DNA of 36,303 bases from Candidatus Pacearchaeota archaeon (GTDB lineage: Archaea; Nanobdellota; Nanobdellia; Pacearchaeales; GW2011-AR1): the NCBI GenBank assembly GCA_030699205.1, contig JAUYJY010000013.1:1-36303 (forward strand). The letters run 5' to 3'. Made by a program: the position numbers and the translations under genes. The first letter of the stretch is position 1; the number at the start of each line of letters is the position of its first letter. Positions 1 through 7,738 of the stretch are shown here, in pieces. Below the pieces are notes generated by a model. The model saw nothing but the letters and a program-made list of their open reading frames with translations, was not told where the DNA came from and searched no databases.

Positions 1-167
1 TATAGATAATTCTGATAATTGGAACACTATTTGTCCAGAATTCTCTATCTGTACAATTCTGAAAACAATTGTGCTAATCGGCAGAATTGTCCATATTTTG
101 AACAGTTTTTTGTTCTTCCGCTAATAGTCTAAGACAAATACCGTTCAATTATAAATGTCTTAGACTA
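1..167 (+). mobile_element. Composite A+B element, left end cut by window
   Basis: This is a long-form copy of the dispersed two-hairpin element. Unit B lies at about 3-95 and the right part of unit A at 96-167. The first 17 or so bases of A are outside the window. The right end reads GACTA followed by CAG, so this is the only copy without the terminal TATA on the right. It lies just beyond the 3' end of the ERCC4 nuclease gene. It differs from other composites by CGG for CAA before the last arm of B and by CCGTT in the loop of the last hairpin. Confidence 0.85.
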
Positions 168-191
168 CAGAAAGGAAATTGTAAGAAGAGG

Positions 192-869
192 TTAGTATTC
201 TTTATGAATTAGATTGTAAAACGATTCTGCTTTTTTTCCTATTGTTTTTTTTAGTTCTTCTTCTGATGCGTTGAAGATGCTTTTTAATGATTTAAATTGA
301 TTGAGCAAGGATTTTGCTGTTGAGGGTCCGATTTGAGGGAAGCCCTCTAAAATATATTGTAATTGTTCTTTTTCTGTGAGGAATATTTTTGTTGCTCTTA
401 TTCCATGAGTTTGTGGTGATTTGATTTGCTTTTTTGCTAAAACTTCGAGGTATTTTGCGGTGTCTTTTTCATTTAAGGTGAATATTATGGGGGTTTTGAA
501 ATCTCTTATTATTGAGAGAATGAATCCGCGAAATGCATTTTCATGTAAACTTCCAATGTATAGGTTTTCGTTTTCAAGACCTTCAAGAATTAGAATTGGA
601 TTTGGATATTGTTTTAATTCTAAGAGCTGGGAAATGATGCGCTTGTTTATTATTGATGATTTGAAATCCGAGAGGGTTTTTCTTTCAATTGCAAAGTCAT
701 TTATAATATAATCTCCAACGGGAAGCTGTTTGAATTCCATTTCAAAACCAAGAGATTTTAAAATAGAAGGAATTAGGGAATTTTTCTCCCTATTATCTAT
801 TATTATTTTTTGTTTTGCGGTTTTTTGAGGGAGTTTTTTCTTGGAAAAGATGTTTAATAGTTTTGGCAT
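192..869 (-). CDS. ERCC4-family nuclease (nuclease half of split Hef/XPF)
   Basis: This 225-residue protein is a structure-specific endonuclease of the XPF/Mus81/Hef type, expected to cut forked or flap DNA during replication-fork repair. Residues about 22-75 hold the ERCC4 nuclease core, with IIDNREK, GDYII and the signature IERKTLSDF giving the acidic and lysine catalytic residues. The C-terminal 60 residues form a helix-hairpin-helix DNA-binding region (FPQIGPSTAKSLL). In most euryarchaea this module is fused to the C-terminus of the Hef helicase. Here the helicase is a separate gene immediately upstream with only 3 bases between the two, so they are surely co-transcribed and probably act as one complex. 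The family call is firm; the partnership is inferred from position. Confidence 0.92.
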   Translation of the reverse strand: MPKLLNIFSKKKLPQKTAKQKIIIDNREKNSLIPSILKSLGFEMEFKQLPVGDYIINDFAIERKTLSDFKSSIINKRIISQLLELKQYPNPILILEGLENENLYIGSLHENAFRGFILSIIRDFKTPIIFTLNEKDTAKYLEVLAKKQIKSPQTHGIRATKIFLTEKEQLQYILEGFPQIGPSTAKSLLNQFKSLKSIFNASEEELKKTIGKKAESFYNLIHKEY

Positions 870-872
870 TTT

Positions 873-2471
873 TTATTTAAAATCTTCGAGGGTTATTGAA
901 GATTTTTGGAGGTCATTGTTTTTTAATTCTTCTTTTAACTCTTCTTTCAAATCGGCCTTTACATTTGAAATGATTTTATGCATTTTCTTTTCTCTTGCAG
1001 ATGAGGCATAGTGGTGTATTTCATCTCTTGTGTTTTTAGTTACCATTATCTTTAATTTTCCGGGCATTAGTCTTGCTGTTCTGCCAGCACGCTGGATTTT
1101 TCTAATTGCGGAAGGTATTGGTTCATAAAAATAGACCGCATTGACTTCTGGAATGTCAAGACCTTCTTCTCCGATGGAAGTTGCACATAAAATATTTATC
1201 TTTCCCTCTCTAAAGTCTTCAATTATTTGTTTTTGTTCTTTTTGCGACATTCCTGATGTTTTGTTTGAGGTGCTTATTTTTTTTGTCTGTCCTACAAATA
1301 CAGAGGCGTTTATTTTTTTTAGTTGATTTAGGTTTTTTGCAATTGTAGACGCTGTTTCTCTAAATTGAGAGAAAATTATTATTTTGGCTTTTTCCTCTTC
1401 TGCGAATTCTTCTGCAATTAGGGTTTTTAGTTCTTCTATTTTGGGATGTTCTATTTGTTTTGAGATTAGATTTTCTAAGAGGTTGAAGGCAAGAGAAAAT
1501 TCGGGGGAATTAACAAGGGTTTGAACTCCCTTTGACTTTTTTTGCTCTGCTTGTTTTTTTAATCCAATAAGGTATTCTTTTAAGCCAGACAGGGTTTGGG
1601 TTTCGAGCAACTCAATGGCGTGAGATATTTTTATTGCCTGTGCAGTTAGGGACATTCCAATCATCGCTTGAAAGTTTTTTCCCCGTGATGTTGGGGTGAC
1701 CTGAGATGCAAGACGGGATTGGAGTTTAAGAAGAGTTATTTTGTTTGAAGGACCAAACAGAATATTTCGGTTTCTTAACTGGCTTACTTTTTTTTCGTAT
1801 AGTGTTTGCAGAAGGATGCGGATTTCCTGAAATTCTGCGGGGAAAGGGACTTCTATTTTTTGGAATTCTAATTCCTGAAGATAGGGTTTAACGTCGGGGG
1901 AGTCGCGAGTGCGGATTTCTACTTCATCGACAGAAAGGTTTTTGCAGATTTGTTTTACTTTTATTTGTTCGGAGCCGGGGGATGCAGTCAATCCGAGAAT
2001 TAGCTGGTTTTCTGCCTGTTGTTTGTATTGCTGTGCTATTTTATTGTAATCATAGTTTTTTAAACATCTGTGGGCTTCATCTATTACTAATAAAGACACA
2101 GATTTTAAATCATATAGGCCGTTTTGAAGGTCATTTGCAACGCATTGAGGCGTTGAAAAAACAATTTCTGCTGAATTCCATAGTTTTTGTCTTGAGCTTG
2201 CAGGGACTGAGCCTGTGAATAATTGAAGATCTGCGAATAATTCCGGGAGATTTTTCTTAAAAGATTCCATGTGTTGTTCTATTAAGGGTTTTGTTGGTGC
2301 GAGAATTAAGATTTTTTTTAGGGGGTGTTGTTTTAATCTATGAACTGAAAGCATCAATGCTATGAGTGTTTTTCCAATTCCTGTCGGTAAAACTACTAAT
2401 GTGTTTTGATTTTTAGCTGTTTCAAAAATGGCTTTCTGATAATCTCTTGGAATCATTTTAATTTCTTTCAT
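873..2471 (-). CDS. Hef/FANCM-type DNA helicase (helicase half of split Hef)
   Basis: This 532-residue superfamily 2 helicase matches the N-terminal part of archaeal Hef, which remodels stalled forks. Visible motifs are the Walker A PTGIGKT (residues about 29-35), DEAHR, the motif III-like GLTASPG and the arginine-finger motif QRAGRTAR. Between the two RecA domains lies the Hef-specific helical insert (HAIELLETQ and surroundings), which separates it from generic DEAH helicases. The protein ends with a charged tail and has no ERCC4 domain; that domain is encoded by the next gene downstream. A TATA-like box (minus strand, near 2493) lies about 25 bases before the ATG, so the message is probably leaderless. 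Confidence 0.93.
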   Translation of the reverse strand: MKEIKMIPRDYQKAIFETAKNQNTLVVLPTGIGKTLIALMLSVHRLKQHPLKKILILAPTKPLIEQHMESFKKNLPELFADLQLFTGSVPASSRQKLWNSAEIVFSTPQCVANDLQNGLYDLKSVSLLVIDEAHRCLKNYDYNKIAQQYKQQAENQLILGLTASPGSEQIKVKQICKNLSVDEVEIRTRDSPDVKPYLQELEFQKIEVPFPAEFQEIRILLQTLYEKKVSQLRNRNILFGPSNKITLLKLQSRLASQVTPTSRGKNFQAMIGMSLTAQAIKISHAIELLETQTLSGLKEYLIGLKKQAEQKKSKGVQTLVNSPEFSLAFNLLENLISKQIEHPKIEELKTLIAEEFAEEEKAKIIIFSQFRETASTIAKNLNQLKKINASVFVGQTKKISTSNKTSGMSQKEQKQIIEDFREGKINILCATSIGEEGLDIPEVNAVYFYEPIPSAIRKIQRAGRTARLMPGKLKIMVTKNTRDEIHHYASSAREKKMHKIISNVKADLKEELKEELKNNDLQKSSITLEDFK

Positions 2472-2536
2472 AATAATCTTGGATGGGGGATATAGTTAAG
2501 GTTTTTGGTTATTGGGGAATTTATTCGAGTTTTATG

Positions 2537-2600
2537 TCGAAGTTGCTGATGCAGATGGATGCAACTTCGAGCACAAGAGAATTGCTTACTCTTGCAATTA
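2537..2600. other. Two adjacent hairpins upstream of Hef helicase
   Basis: A perfect 10-bp stem (TCGAAGTTGC at 2537-2546, its complement at 2561-2570, 14-base loop) is followed by CAAGAG/CTCTTG (2574-2579, 2589-2594). The pair sits between the 3' end of the membrane protein gene and the helicase promoter. It could be a terminator for the upstream gene, an operator, or a diverged two-hairpin element. It does not share the GCAGAAG/CTTCCGCTA motifs of the A/C family. Confidence 0.5.
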
Positions 2601-2633
2601 AAATTTCAAGACGAAACGAGAGGGACTTTTTGA

Positions 2634-2726
2634 TATAGCAGAAGACAAAATATTTTGAACAGTTTTTTGTTCTTCCGCTAATAGTCTAAGACAAATACCT
2701 TTCAATTATAAATGTCTTAGACTATA
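2634..2726 (+). mobile_element. A element, 93 bp
   Basis: A complete copy, TATAGCAG to GACTATA. The first hairpin pairs GCAGAAGACAAAA with TTTTGTTCTTCCGC; the second pairs ATAGTCTAAGACA with TGTCTTAGACTAT over a 17-base loop. It ends two bases from the stop codon of the minus-strand membrane protein gene that follows at 2729. Confidence 0.93.
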
Positions 2727-2728
2727 GT

Positions 2729-3367
2729 TTAGACTAATAAAATTGAGTAGGTTGCAAAAATTAGGGTAATTGCTGCAAGAGTTGCGTAAATAACGCGGGA
2801 GCCAAAAAATATCTGCGTTCCATCCAGTTTTGAAATTGGGAGGAGGTTGAAAAATGCATAATATGCGGCTAACTTTGATAATGTGCTTAAATCAGCAAAC
2901 CAATATCCTATGAAAGAGATTAATAGAACTGCAATTATTCCTGCCGCACCGATTAATGAATTGTGGAAGTCAGTCATTTCTGTGAAACTCATATGCCCAA
3001 ATCTTCTTGCCGCACGTCTTTTTAGTGCACGAGTTTCATAGGTTAGGAATGTAAATATTTTGAAGTAGCCGAGTGTAAAAATGGTGAAAAAAATTGGGAG
3101 GATTATTCCCATTGGGATGCTTTTTTTTAAGTGCCATGCGGGGCGGAAGCCGAAACGTTTCCATTGCCAGAGTTCATGCTGTACATTGGAGTCTAACTGC
3201 AAGGCAATTATTTTTTTACCAAGAATATTTCCGCAGATGATAATAAATGAGAAAAGGAGGAGAAGACCGAGAGAAGAAATATCAAAGGAGATTAATTCAT
3301 TAAATCCTGAGATGATTGTCATTGCAAGGATGGCTATTATTATCTGCAATAATTCTTGTTCTTTCAT
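2729..3367 (-). CDS. Site-2-protease-like membrane protein lacking HExxH
   Basis: This 212-residue protein has about five membrane segments. Near the C-terminus it carries FFNLLPISKLDG, the second metal-ligand motif of the M50 site-2 proteases, where Asp normally binds zinc. The expected HExxH in an N-terminal membrane segment is absent: the matching place reads GNILGKK before a segment (LWQWKRFGFRP) that resembles the loop after HExxH in archaeal relatives. It is therefore probably a catalytically dead paralog. Its role is unknown; scaffolding or substrate binding is a guess. The start is supported by a TATA box near 3393 on the minus strand, 25 bases before the ATG. Confidence 0.75.
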   Translation of the reverse strand: MKEQELLQIIIAILAMTIISGFNELISFDISSLGLLLLFSFIIICGNILGKKIIALQLDSNVQHELWQWKRFGFRPAWHLKKSIPMGIILPIFFTIFTLGYFKIFTFLTYETRALKRRAARRFGHMSFTEMTDFHNSLIGAAGIIAVLLISFIGYWFADLSTLSKLAAYYAFFNLLPISKLDGTQIFFGSRVIYATLAAITLIFATYSILLV

Positions 3368-3486
3368 AATTAAAAATGGGGGCAGTTTTATATAAAGATT
3401 TGCCTGTGAATTGAGAGCATTAATGCAGTTTAATATATTTGTTTGCCAAACGTAAAGTATAAATAGTGTTTATAGTAATTTCTTAT

Positions 3487-3792
3487 ATGTTAAGAATAAA
3501 AAAGATGGCGGAAGTGATTGGGAGGCATGTTTATACTTCTGATGGGGATTATTTTGGACAGATTGAAGATGTAAATTTGTTGGATAATAAAGTTGATGGC
3601 TGGAAAATTAAGATAGGAAGCGGGTTTATGAATCTTCTTGGGGGAGCGAGAGGAGTTATTATTCCACAGCAGTTTGTAAGGGCTATTGGGGATATTTTTA
3701 TTGTTAATCGGGCTTCTTTGCCTGCGGGAGAAGAAAATATAGATGTTTCTTCGGAGATGAATTTGGAAAGACAGGGATTTGATGGTTTCTAA
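3487..3792 (+). CDS. PRC-barrel domain protein
   Basis: A small protein of about 101 residues. The core VIGRHVYTSDGDYFGQIEDV, followed by VDGWKIKI and GVIIPQQFVRAIGDIFIV, is a typical archaeal PRC-barrel. These small beta-barrels act as adaptor proteins; some archaeal members (CdpB) take part in cell division, but nothing here shows that this one does. A TATA box (about 3458-3465) puts the transcription start close to 3487, so this ATG, or the one at 3505, is more likely than any start further upstream. It stands alone between a minus-strand gene and a 300-base spacer. Confidence 0.85.
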   Translation: MLRIKKMAEVIGRHVYTSDGDYFGQIEDVNLLDNKVDGWKIKIGSGFMNLLGGARGVIIPQQFVRAIGDIFIVNRASLPAGEENIDVSSEMNLERQGFDGF

Positions 3793-4089
3793 TAAGTTAA
3801 ATTAAATGTAGTGTGGGGGGGTTGAATGGTATTGTTGTTGATGGGGATGATTTGAATAATTTTAATTTGAGTTGTTATGTTTTGTTAAGTTGTTTGATAA
3901 ATTTAATTTAGTGGGAGGTTTTATGGTTTTGTTTAATGAATTGTAATCTTTTTTGTAATTGTGGGAAAATGAGGTTAGTATAAACCCAATTTGTTATTGA
4001 TGTATTATTAGAAGTATGGATTAAATTGTGATAAAAGTTTATATAGTATTAAAGATAAATAAAATTGATGAAAAGAAGGTATGAATAAT
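3793..4089. other. Noncoding spacer, G/T-rich with a promoter at its end
   Basis: I see no convincing gene. The plus strand is rich in T and G, including a run of seven G near 3815. A TATA box (about 4038-4045) predicts a transcription start near 4067 for the downstream membrane protein, and GAAGGT at 4075-4080 is a plausible ribosome binding site. Confidence 0.6.
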
Positions 4090-4593
4090 ATGGCGACAAT
4101 ATTTACGAGCCCCTTTTTTGTAAGTTATTTACTTCCTTTTATTTTGGTTTTTACGGTTGTTTTTGCGATTTTGCAGAAGTCTGGGATTTTAGGGAAAGAT
4201 AAAAAACAGATTGATGCAATAGTTGGGTTTGTAATCGGATTGATTGTAATTTCTTTTGCAAACGCAGTTGGAATAATTAATAGTTTACTTCCATTTCTGG
4301 CAGTTGCAGTTGTTGTAATTCTTGTGTTTTTGATTTTGCTTGCGATGGTTTATGTGGGTGCCGATGGAAAGTTTGAAATTCCTAAAATCTATAAGGTTTC
4401 AATTGGTGCTCTTGCGGCTATTACCGTCTTGATTGCCGTCTTGATTGTGACGGGGGCGTGGGATTACCTTGTAAATACATGGTTTGGAGGAGCTTCAGGG
4501 GAAGGGGGAATAACTAATTTTATTTTTATAATTCTTGTTTTGGTCGTTATAGGTTTTATTGTTTGGCCTAAAGATAAAAAGGATAAACCATAG
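4090..4593 (+). CDS. Small membrane protein, paralog family member 1
   Basis: About 167 residues with four to five membrane segments and no recognisable enzyme motif. The first segments carry a pattern (LLPFILVFTVVFAILQKSG, then ILGKDKK and a long hydrophobic stretch) that recurs in the genes at 4793-5377 and 6893-7402, so the three are paralogs. The protein ends in a short lysine-rich tail (WPKDKKDKP). I place the start at 4090 rather than 4081 because AAGGT touches the 4081 ATG but lies 9 bases before the 4090 ATG. Function unknown; a plasma-membrane location is clear. Confidence 0.82.
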   Translation: MATIFTSPFFVSYLLPFILVFTVVFAILQKSGILGKDKKQIDAIVGFVIGLIVISFANAVGIINSLLPFLAVAVVVILVFLILLAMVYVGADGKFEIPKIYKVSIGALAAITVLIAVLIVTGAWDYLVNTWFGGASGEGGITNFIFIILVLVVIGFIVWPKDKKDKP

Positions 4594-4653
4594 ATAAAAA
4601 CATTTTGGGATTAATGAGTGACTGAGATTAAAATGAGGGGTTAAGTTTTGGAA

Positions 4654-4746
4654 TATAGCAGAAGACAAAATATTTTGAACAGTTTTTTGTTCTTCCGCTA
4701 ATAGTCTGAGACAAATACATTTCAATTATAAATGTCTTAGACTATA
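4654..4746 (+). mobile_element. A element, 93 bp
   Basis: A complete copy between two paralogous membrane protein genes. It has a G in place of A in the first arm of the second hairpin (AGTCTGAGAC), giving an uncompensated mismatch, and CATTT in the loop. It ends about 15 bases before the TATA box of the next gene. Confidence 0.93.
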
Positions 4747-4792
4747 AAAGGAAATTAGAAACATATTTAAATAACTCTTGAGTGTTTTGGAT

Positions 4793-5377
4793 ATGATAAG
4801 TGGTGTGATGTCGGCGTTTAGTTTTATGCAGTTGTTTTCTTTGTATGATTTGTACAATTCATGGGAGAATGTCGGGGTGTTTGATTTTTTCCTTCCAATG
4901 TTATTGATTTTTGCAGTTATTTTTGGAATTTTAATTTCAACGAAGGTTTTGGGTGATAACAGGGGGATTAGTTTTATTATTGCGATTGCGATTGCTTTGA
5001 TGGCTATGAGACTCAGTATAGTTTCGCAGTTCTTTACTTTGGTGTTTCCTGGATTGGGTATTGGAATTGCAGTTTTAATTGTGGTTTTGATTATGGCTGG
5101 GCTGTTTATGAGCAATGCAAATTATAGGACTTGGCTTCCCACTTTCTTTTGGGGCGGAATTGTTATAGGGTTGATAATAGTTATTGCTGTTTTGAATGAT
5201 TTTGCATGGTTTGGAAGTTATTGGTGGCAGGCAAATTGGGTTTCTGTTATTTGGATAGTTATCGTTGGTGTTATTCTTCTGCCTTTGCTTTTGCCTAAAG
5301 ATACAGATAAAGAATTTGCTGCGAAAGAAGCGAGACATCAATTACCAATGAAGCATATTAGGCAAGATAGTCCTTGA
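4793..5377 (+). CDS. Small membrane protein, paralog family member 2
   Basis: About 194 residues with five to six membrane segments. It shares the family pattern (FFLPMLLIFAVIFGILISTK followed by VLGDNRG and a hydrophobic stretch) with the genes at 4090 and 6893. The C-terminal tail is charged (KDTDKEFAAKEARH). The ATG at 4793 is preferred because a TATA box at about 4763-4772 predicts transcription starting there. The gene is flanked on both sides by A elements. No function can be assigned. Confidence 0.82.
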   Translation: MISGVMSAFSFMQLFSLYDLYNSWENVGVFDFFLPMLLIFAVIFGILISTKVLGDNRGISFIIAIAIALMAMRLSIVSQFFTLVFPGLGIGIAVLIVVLIMAGLFMSNANYRTWLPTFFWGGIVIGLIIVIAVLNDFAWFGSYWWQANWVSVIWIVIVGVILLPLLLPKDTDKEFAAKEARHQLPMKHIRQDSP

Positions 5378-5446
5378 TTTTTTAGATTTAGTTGTTTGAT
5401 GGCGTTGTCTACTTAAAGTCATTTTGTCCTAAATTATTAAAATAAC
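5378..5446. other. Short spacer before A element
   Basis: Noncoding, AT-rich, with nothing recognisable. Confidence 0.5.
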
Positions 5447-5539
5447 TATAGCAGAAGACAAAATATTTTGAACAGTTTTTTGTTCTTCCGCTAATAGTCT
5501 AAGACAAATACCTTTCAATTATAAATGTCTTAGACTATA
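5447..5539 (+). mobile_element. A element, 93 bp
   Basis: A complete copy downstream of the second membrane paralog, with the standard CCTTT loop and TATA at both ends. A G-rich noncoding tract follows it. Confidence 0.93.
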
Positions 5540-5574
5540 ATATTGGAAAGAATAGTTTAATTTTTGTCAATAAT

Positions 5575-5770
5575 AATTTGATGTGTGGTTTGGAGATTTT
5601 TGGTTTTTGGGGGTTTGTGGTTGGGGAGATGGGGCTTGGGAGATTGAGGGTTTGTGGTTGGGGATTTTTGGTTTAGTGGATTTTAGATTTTGGGCTTGAG
5701 GGGGGGGTTTTTAGGGAAGAGGTTTAGAGAAGGGAGAGAAAATTTAGGGAGGGTGGATTTAAATTTAGTT
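5575..5770 (+). other. G/T-rich noncoding tract with G-quadruplex motif
   Basis: The plus strand here is almost only G and T with some A, and C is very rare. Four G runs at 5623-5626, 5631-5634, 5638-5640 and 5648-5650 are separated by loops of 4, 3 and 7 bases, meeting the usual G-quadruplex rule. Further G runs lie at 5609-5613, 5660-5663 and 5699-5707. The block GGGTTTGTGGTTGGGGA occurs twice (about 5611 and 5648). I see no open frame of note. From 5771 to 5950 the sequence is AT-rich, ending in three tandem AATAAAAG units near 5920-5943. Confidence 0.6.
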
Positions 5771-5950
5771 CATAAGGGGTGAAGGGATACACTAAGAATA
5801 AAGGGATTACATAATTATCAATTGTGGGATTATTTTATTGTTCTTGATTTCTATGTTATCTCATGTCTTGCAAAGAGATTTTATTGAAAACCAAGGTGGA
5901 TTTTTCTTAATAAAGAAGAATAAAAGAATAAAAGAATAAAAGAGGTGTTA

Positions 5951-6709
5951 TTAAATACACGCCCCATTGGAGCATATTGAGGTCATCCCATTCGCACAGC
6001 TTGAACCCCAACTATATGAATAACCTCCAGAACAATAATACTCGACTATCGTGGTGTTACTTGTGCAATAATCACTATAGCTATAATAGCTCTGATTCAG
6101 GTACCCGCTTACCTCTCCAAATATTGTTAGAGCATATCCTCCATCTGTATCAAAACAGGTGTTTAGGGTTGAATAATCTACCACTGCATAAACTTGTGCA
6201 ATTCTTCCGCCATACTTTGAACTGTATGATTTCATACCAGCTTCAAGTGCATCAACTTGTGCAATAGTCCATGCAGAACCTGTTGAGGGATTTGTTGTGT
6301 AAACCTCGCTATAATAATCATAGTTTGATGTCAATCCTTTCAGAGAACCAATGTAGTTTATGCCGTTTGATCTGACTAAAGGCTGAAATTGATATCTCGC
6401 AGGATTGTATCTCTGGCCATGGAAATATAGTGTTATACTATTGATTATTTCATCAGTTAATCCAGTATCCTGAAATACGAAGGATTCATATTTGTTTTTT
6501 GAATTAGTGTATAAATTATCCTGTATATCTGATATATTTTCACTTACACATTCCCATTCTGACGAACCAGAACTACAACCAGAATTAGCCCACTCAGAAT
6601 AATCTCCTTGTGCATTTGGCCTAATTGTTAATGTATCTGCACTGGCAATGCTTGTTAAAATCAATGTTGAAGCGAATAGAATTCCTAAAAAAATTAATTC
6701 TTTTTTCAT
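5951..6709 (-). CDS. Secreted Cys-rich protein with DTDGG motif
   Basis: A 252-residue exported protein. Residues 1-24 are a signal peptide (MKKELIFLGILFASTLILTS, cut after ASA). The mature part is rich in Tyr, Ser and Asn. A C-terminal module starts CFDTDGG, continues DYCTSNTTIVEYYC and ends CSNGACI. This Cys pattern resembles repeats I recall from cell-surface proteins of DPANN-type archaea (from memory, not searched). The cysteines are likely disulfide-bonded. AAAGGGGGT before the ATG is a strong ribosome binding site, and a TATA box lies near 6760. The role at the cell surface is unknown. Confidence 0.8.
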   Translation of the reverse strand: MKKELIFLGILFASTLILTSIASADTLTIRPNAQGDYSEWANSGCSSGSSEWECVSENISDIQDNLYTNSKNKYESFVFQDTGLTDEIINSITLYFHGQRYNPARYQFQPLVRSNGINYIGSLKGLTSNYDYYSEVYTTNPSTGSAWTIAQVDALEAGMKSYSSKYGGRIAQVYAVVDYSTLNTCFDTDGGYALTIFGEVSGYLNQSYYSYSDYCTSNTTIVEYYCSGGYSYSWGSSCANGMTSICSNGACI

Positions 6710-6892
6710 TTTTTACCCCCTTTCATTTTATGTTCTTTGTAATTTATCACTAATCTATATAAGGATATATGTTCTTTATGCATCTGAATTTTTTAGGATA
6801 AACTTAATAGACTTGCAGAATGGGGTAATAGGTTGTTACTTTATAGTTAAGATAACCGAAAGGTTTAAATATGGTTGTTTAGTTTATTTTTT

Positions 6893-7402
6893 ATGGCAGA
6901 AACAATTGCTGTTGGGTACTTATCGCCTGTATTGGCTTTCTTAGTTGTTTTTGTAGTTCTTTTTGCGATACTTATGAAGACAAAATTGCTGGGTGATGAG
7001 AAATTAATACAAATTTTAGTTTCTTTTGTTGTTGCTAGTATTTTTGTTGTTTCAGATAATTTGAGGAGTTTTGTGCTGGAGATTGTTCCTTGGTTTGCTG
7101 TTTTGTTGATGCTGCTGTTTTTTATATTAATATTTGTTAATTTCTTGGGAAAGGGAGAAATTGCAGGGAAGGGAATTGGATGGGTATTTATTGTGTTGAT
7201 GTTTTTTGTTTTTATAGGAGTTGGGTTTAAGATTTTTGCGGGGGGATTTGCACCTTATCTTCCAGGGTACTTTTATGGATACGAGGGAAATCCCGCTTTA
7301 CTTGGATTTACTGATTGGCTTTATTCTCCAAGGATAGCAGGGGCAATTATTTTGTTAGTTGTTGGGGGAATTGTTAGTTGGTTTTTAGTGAAGAAAGGTT
7401 AA
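6893..7402 (+). CDS. Small membrane protein, paralog family member 3
   Basis: About 169 residues, five membrane segments. The stretch PVLAFLVVFVVLFAILMKTK, then LLGDEKLIQILVSFVV, matches the same positions in the genes at 4090 and 4793. It ends with a short KKG tail. A BRE-like plus TATA box (CGAAAGG then TTTAAATA, about 6858-6871) predicts transcription starting at the ATG at 6893, so the protein begins MAETIAVG. No function can be assigned. It is followed closely by a composite A+B element. Confidence 0.82.
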   Translation: MAETIAVGYLSPVLAFLVVFVVLFAILMKTKLLGDEKLIQILVSFVVASIFVVSDNLRSFVLEIVPWFAVLLMLLFFILIFVNFLGKGEIAGKGIGWVFIVLMFFVFIGVGFKIFAGGFAPYLPGYFYGYEGNPALLGFTDWLYSPRIAGAIILLVVGGIVSWFLVKKG

Positions 7403-7467
7403 ACTTTTTCATATAAAGTATATGAGTTTGTGTAGCTACAACATTTAAGAGTATACTGCCTAAGATA

Positions 7468-7653
7468 TATAGTAGAAGACAAAATATAGATAATTCTGAT
7501 AATTGGAACACTATTTGTCCAGAATTCTCTATCTGTACAATTCTGAAAACAATTGTGCTAATCAACAGAATTGTCCATATTTTGAATAGTTTTTTGTTCT
7601 TCCGCTAATAGTCTAAGACAAATACAGTTCAATTATAAATGTCTTAGACTATA
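7468..7653 (+). mobile_element. Composite A+B element, 186 bp
   Basis: A complete long form. A-left is 7468-7486, unit B 7487-7579, A-right 7580-7653. B holds two hairpins of its own: AATTCTG with CAGAATT, then ACAATTCTG with CAGAATTGT (perfect 9 bp). The first base after TATAG is T, not C. It lies between convergent genes. Confidence 0.93.
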
Positions 7654-7692
7654 CTATGAAGTCATTCAAGCATTATGAGTTAGAGTTACTGA

Positions 7693-7731
7693 AAGTTGGG
7701 AATTAAAAGATTTAAGTTGGGAATTAAAAGA
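7693..7731 (+). repeat. Tandem 18-base direct repeat
   Basis: AAGTTGGGAATTAAAAGA occurs at 7693-7710 and again at 7714-7731, three bases apart, just beyond the 3' end of the coiled-coil gene. No function is evident. Confidence 0.7.
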
Positions 7732-7738
7732 GTTACTT

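Noticed and set aside
7374-7565. A 63-codon minus-strand frame running into the composite element.
   Set aside because: It overlaps the 3' end of a real gene and is made of repeat sequence; no start signal.
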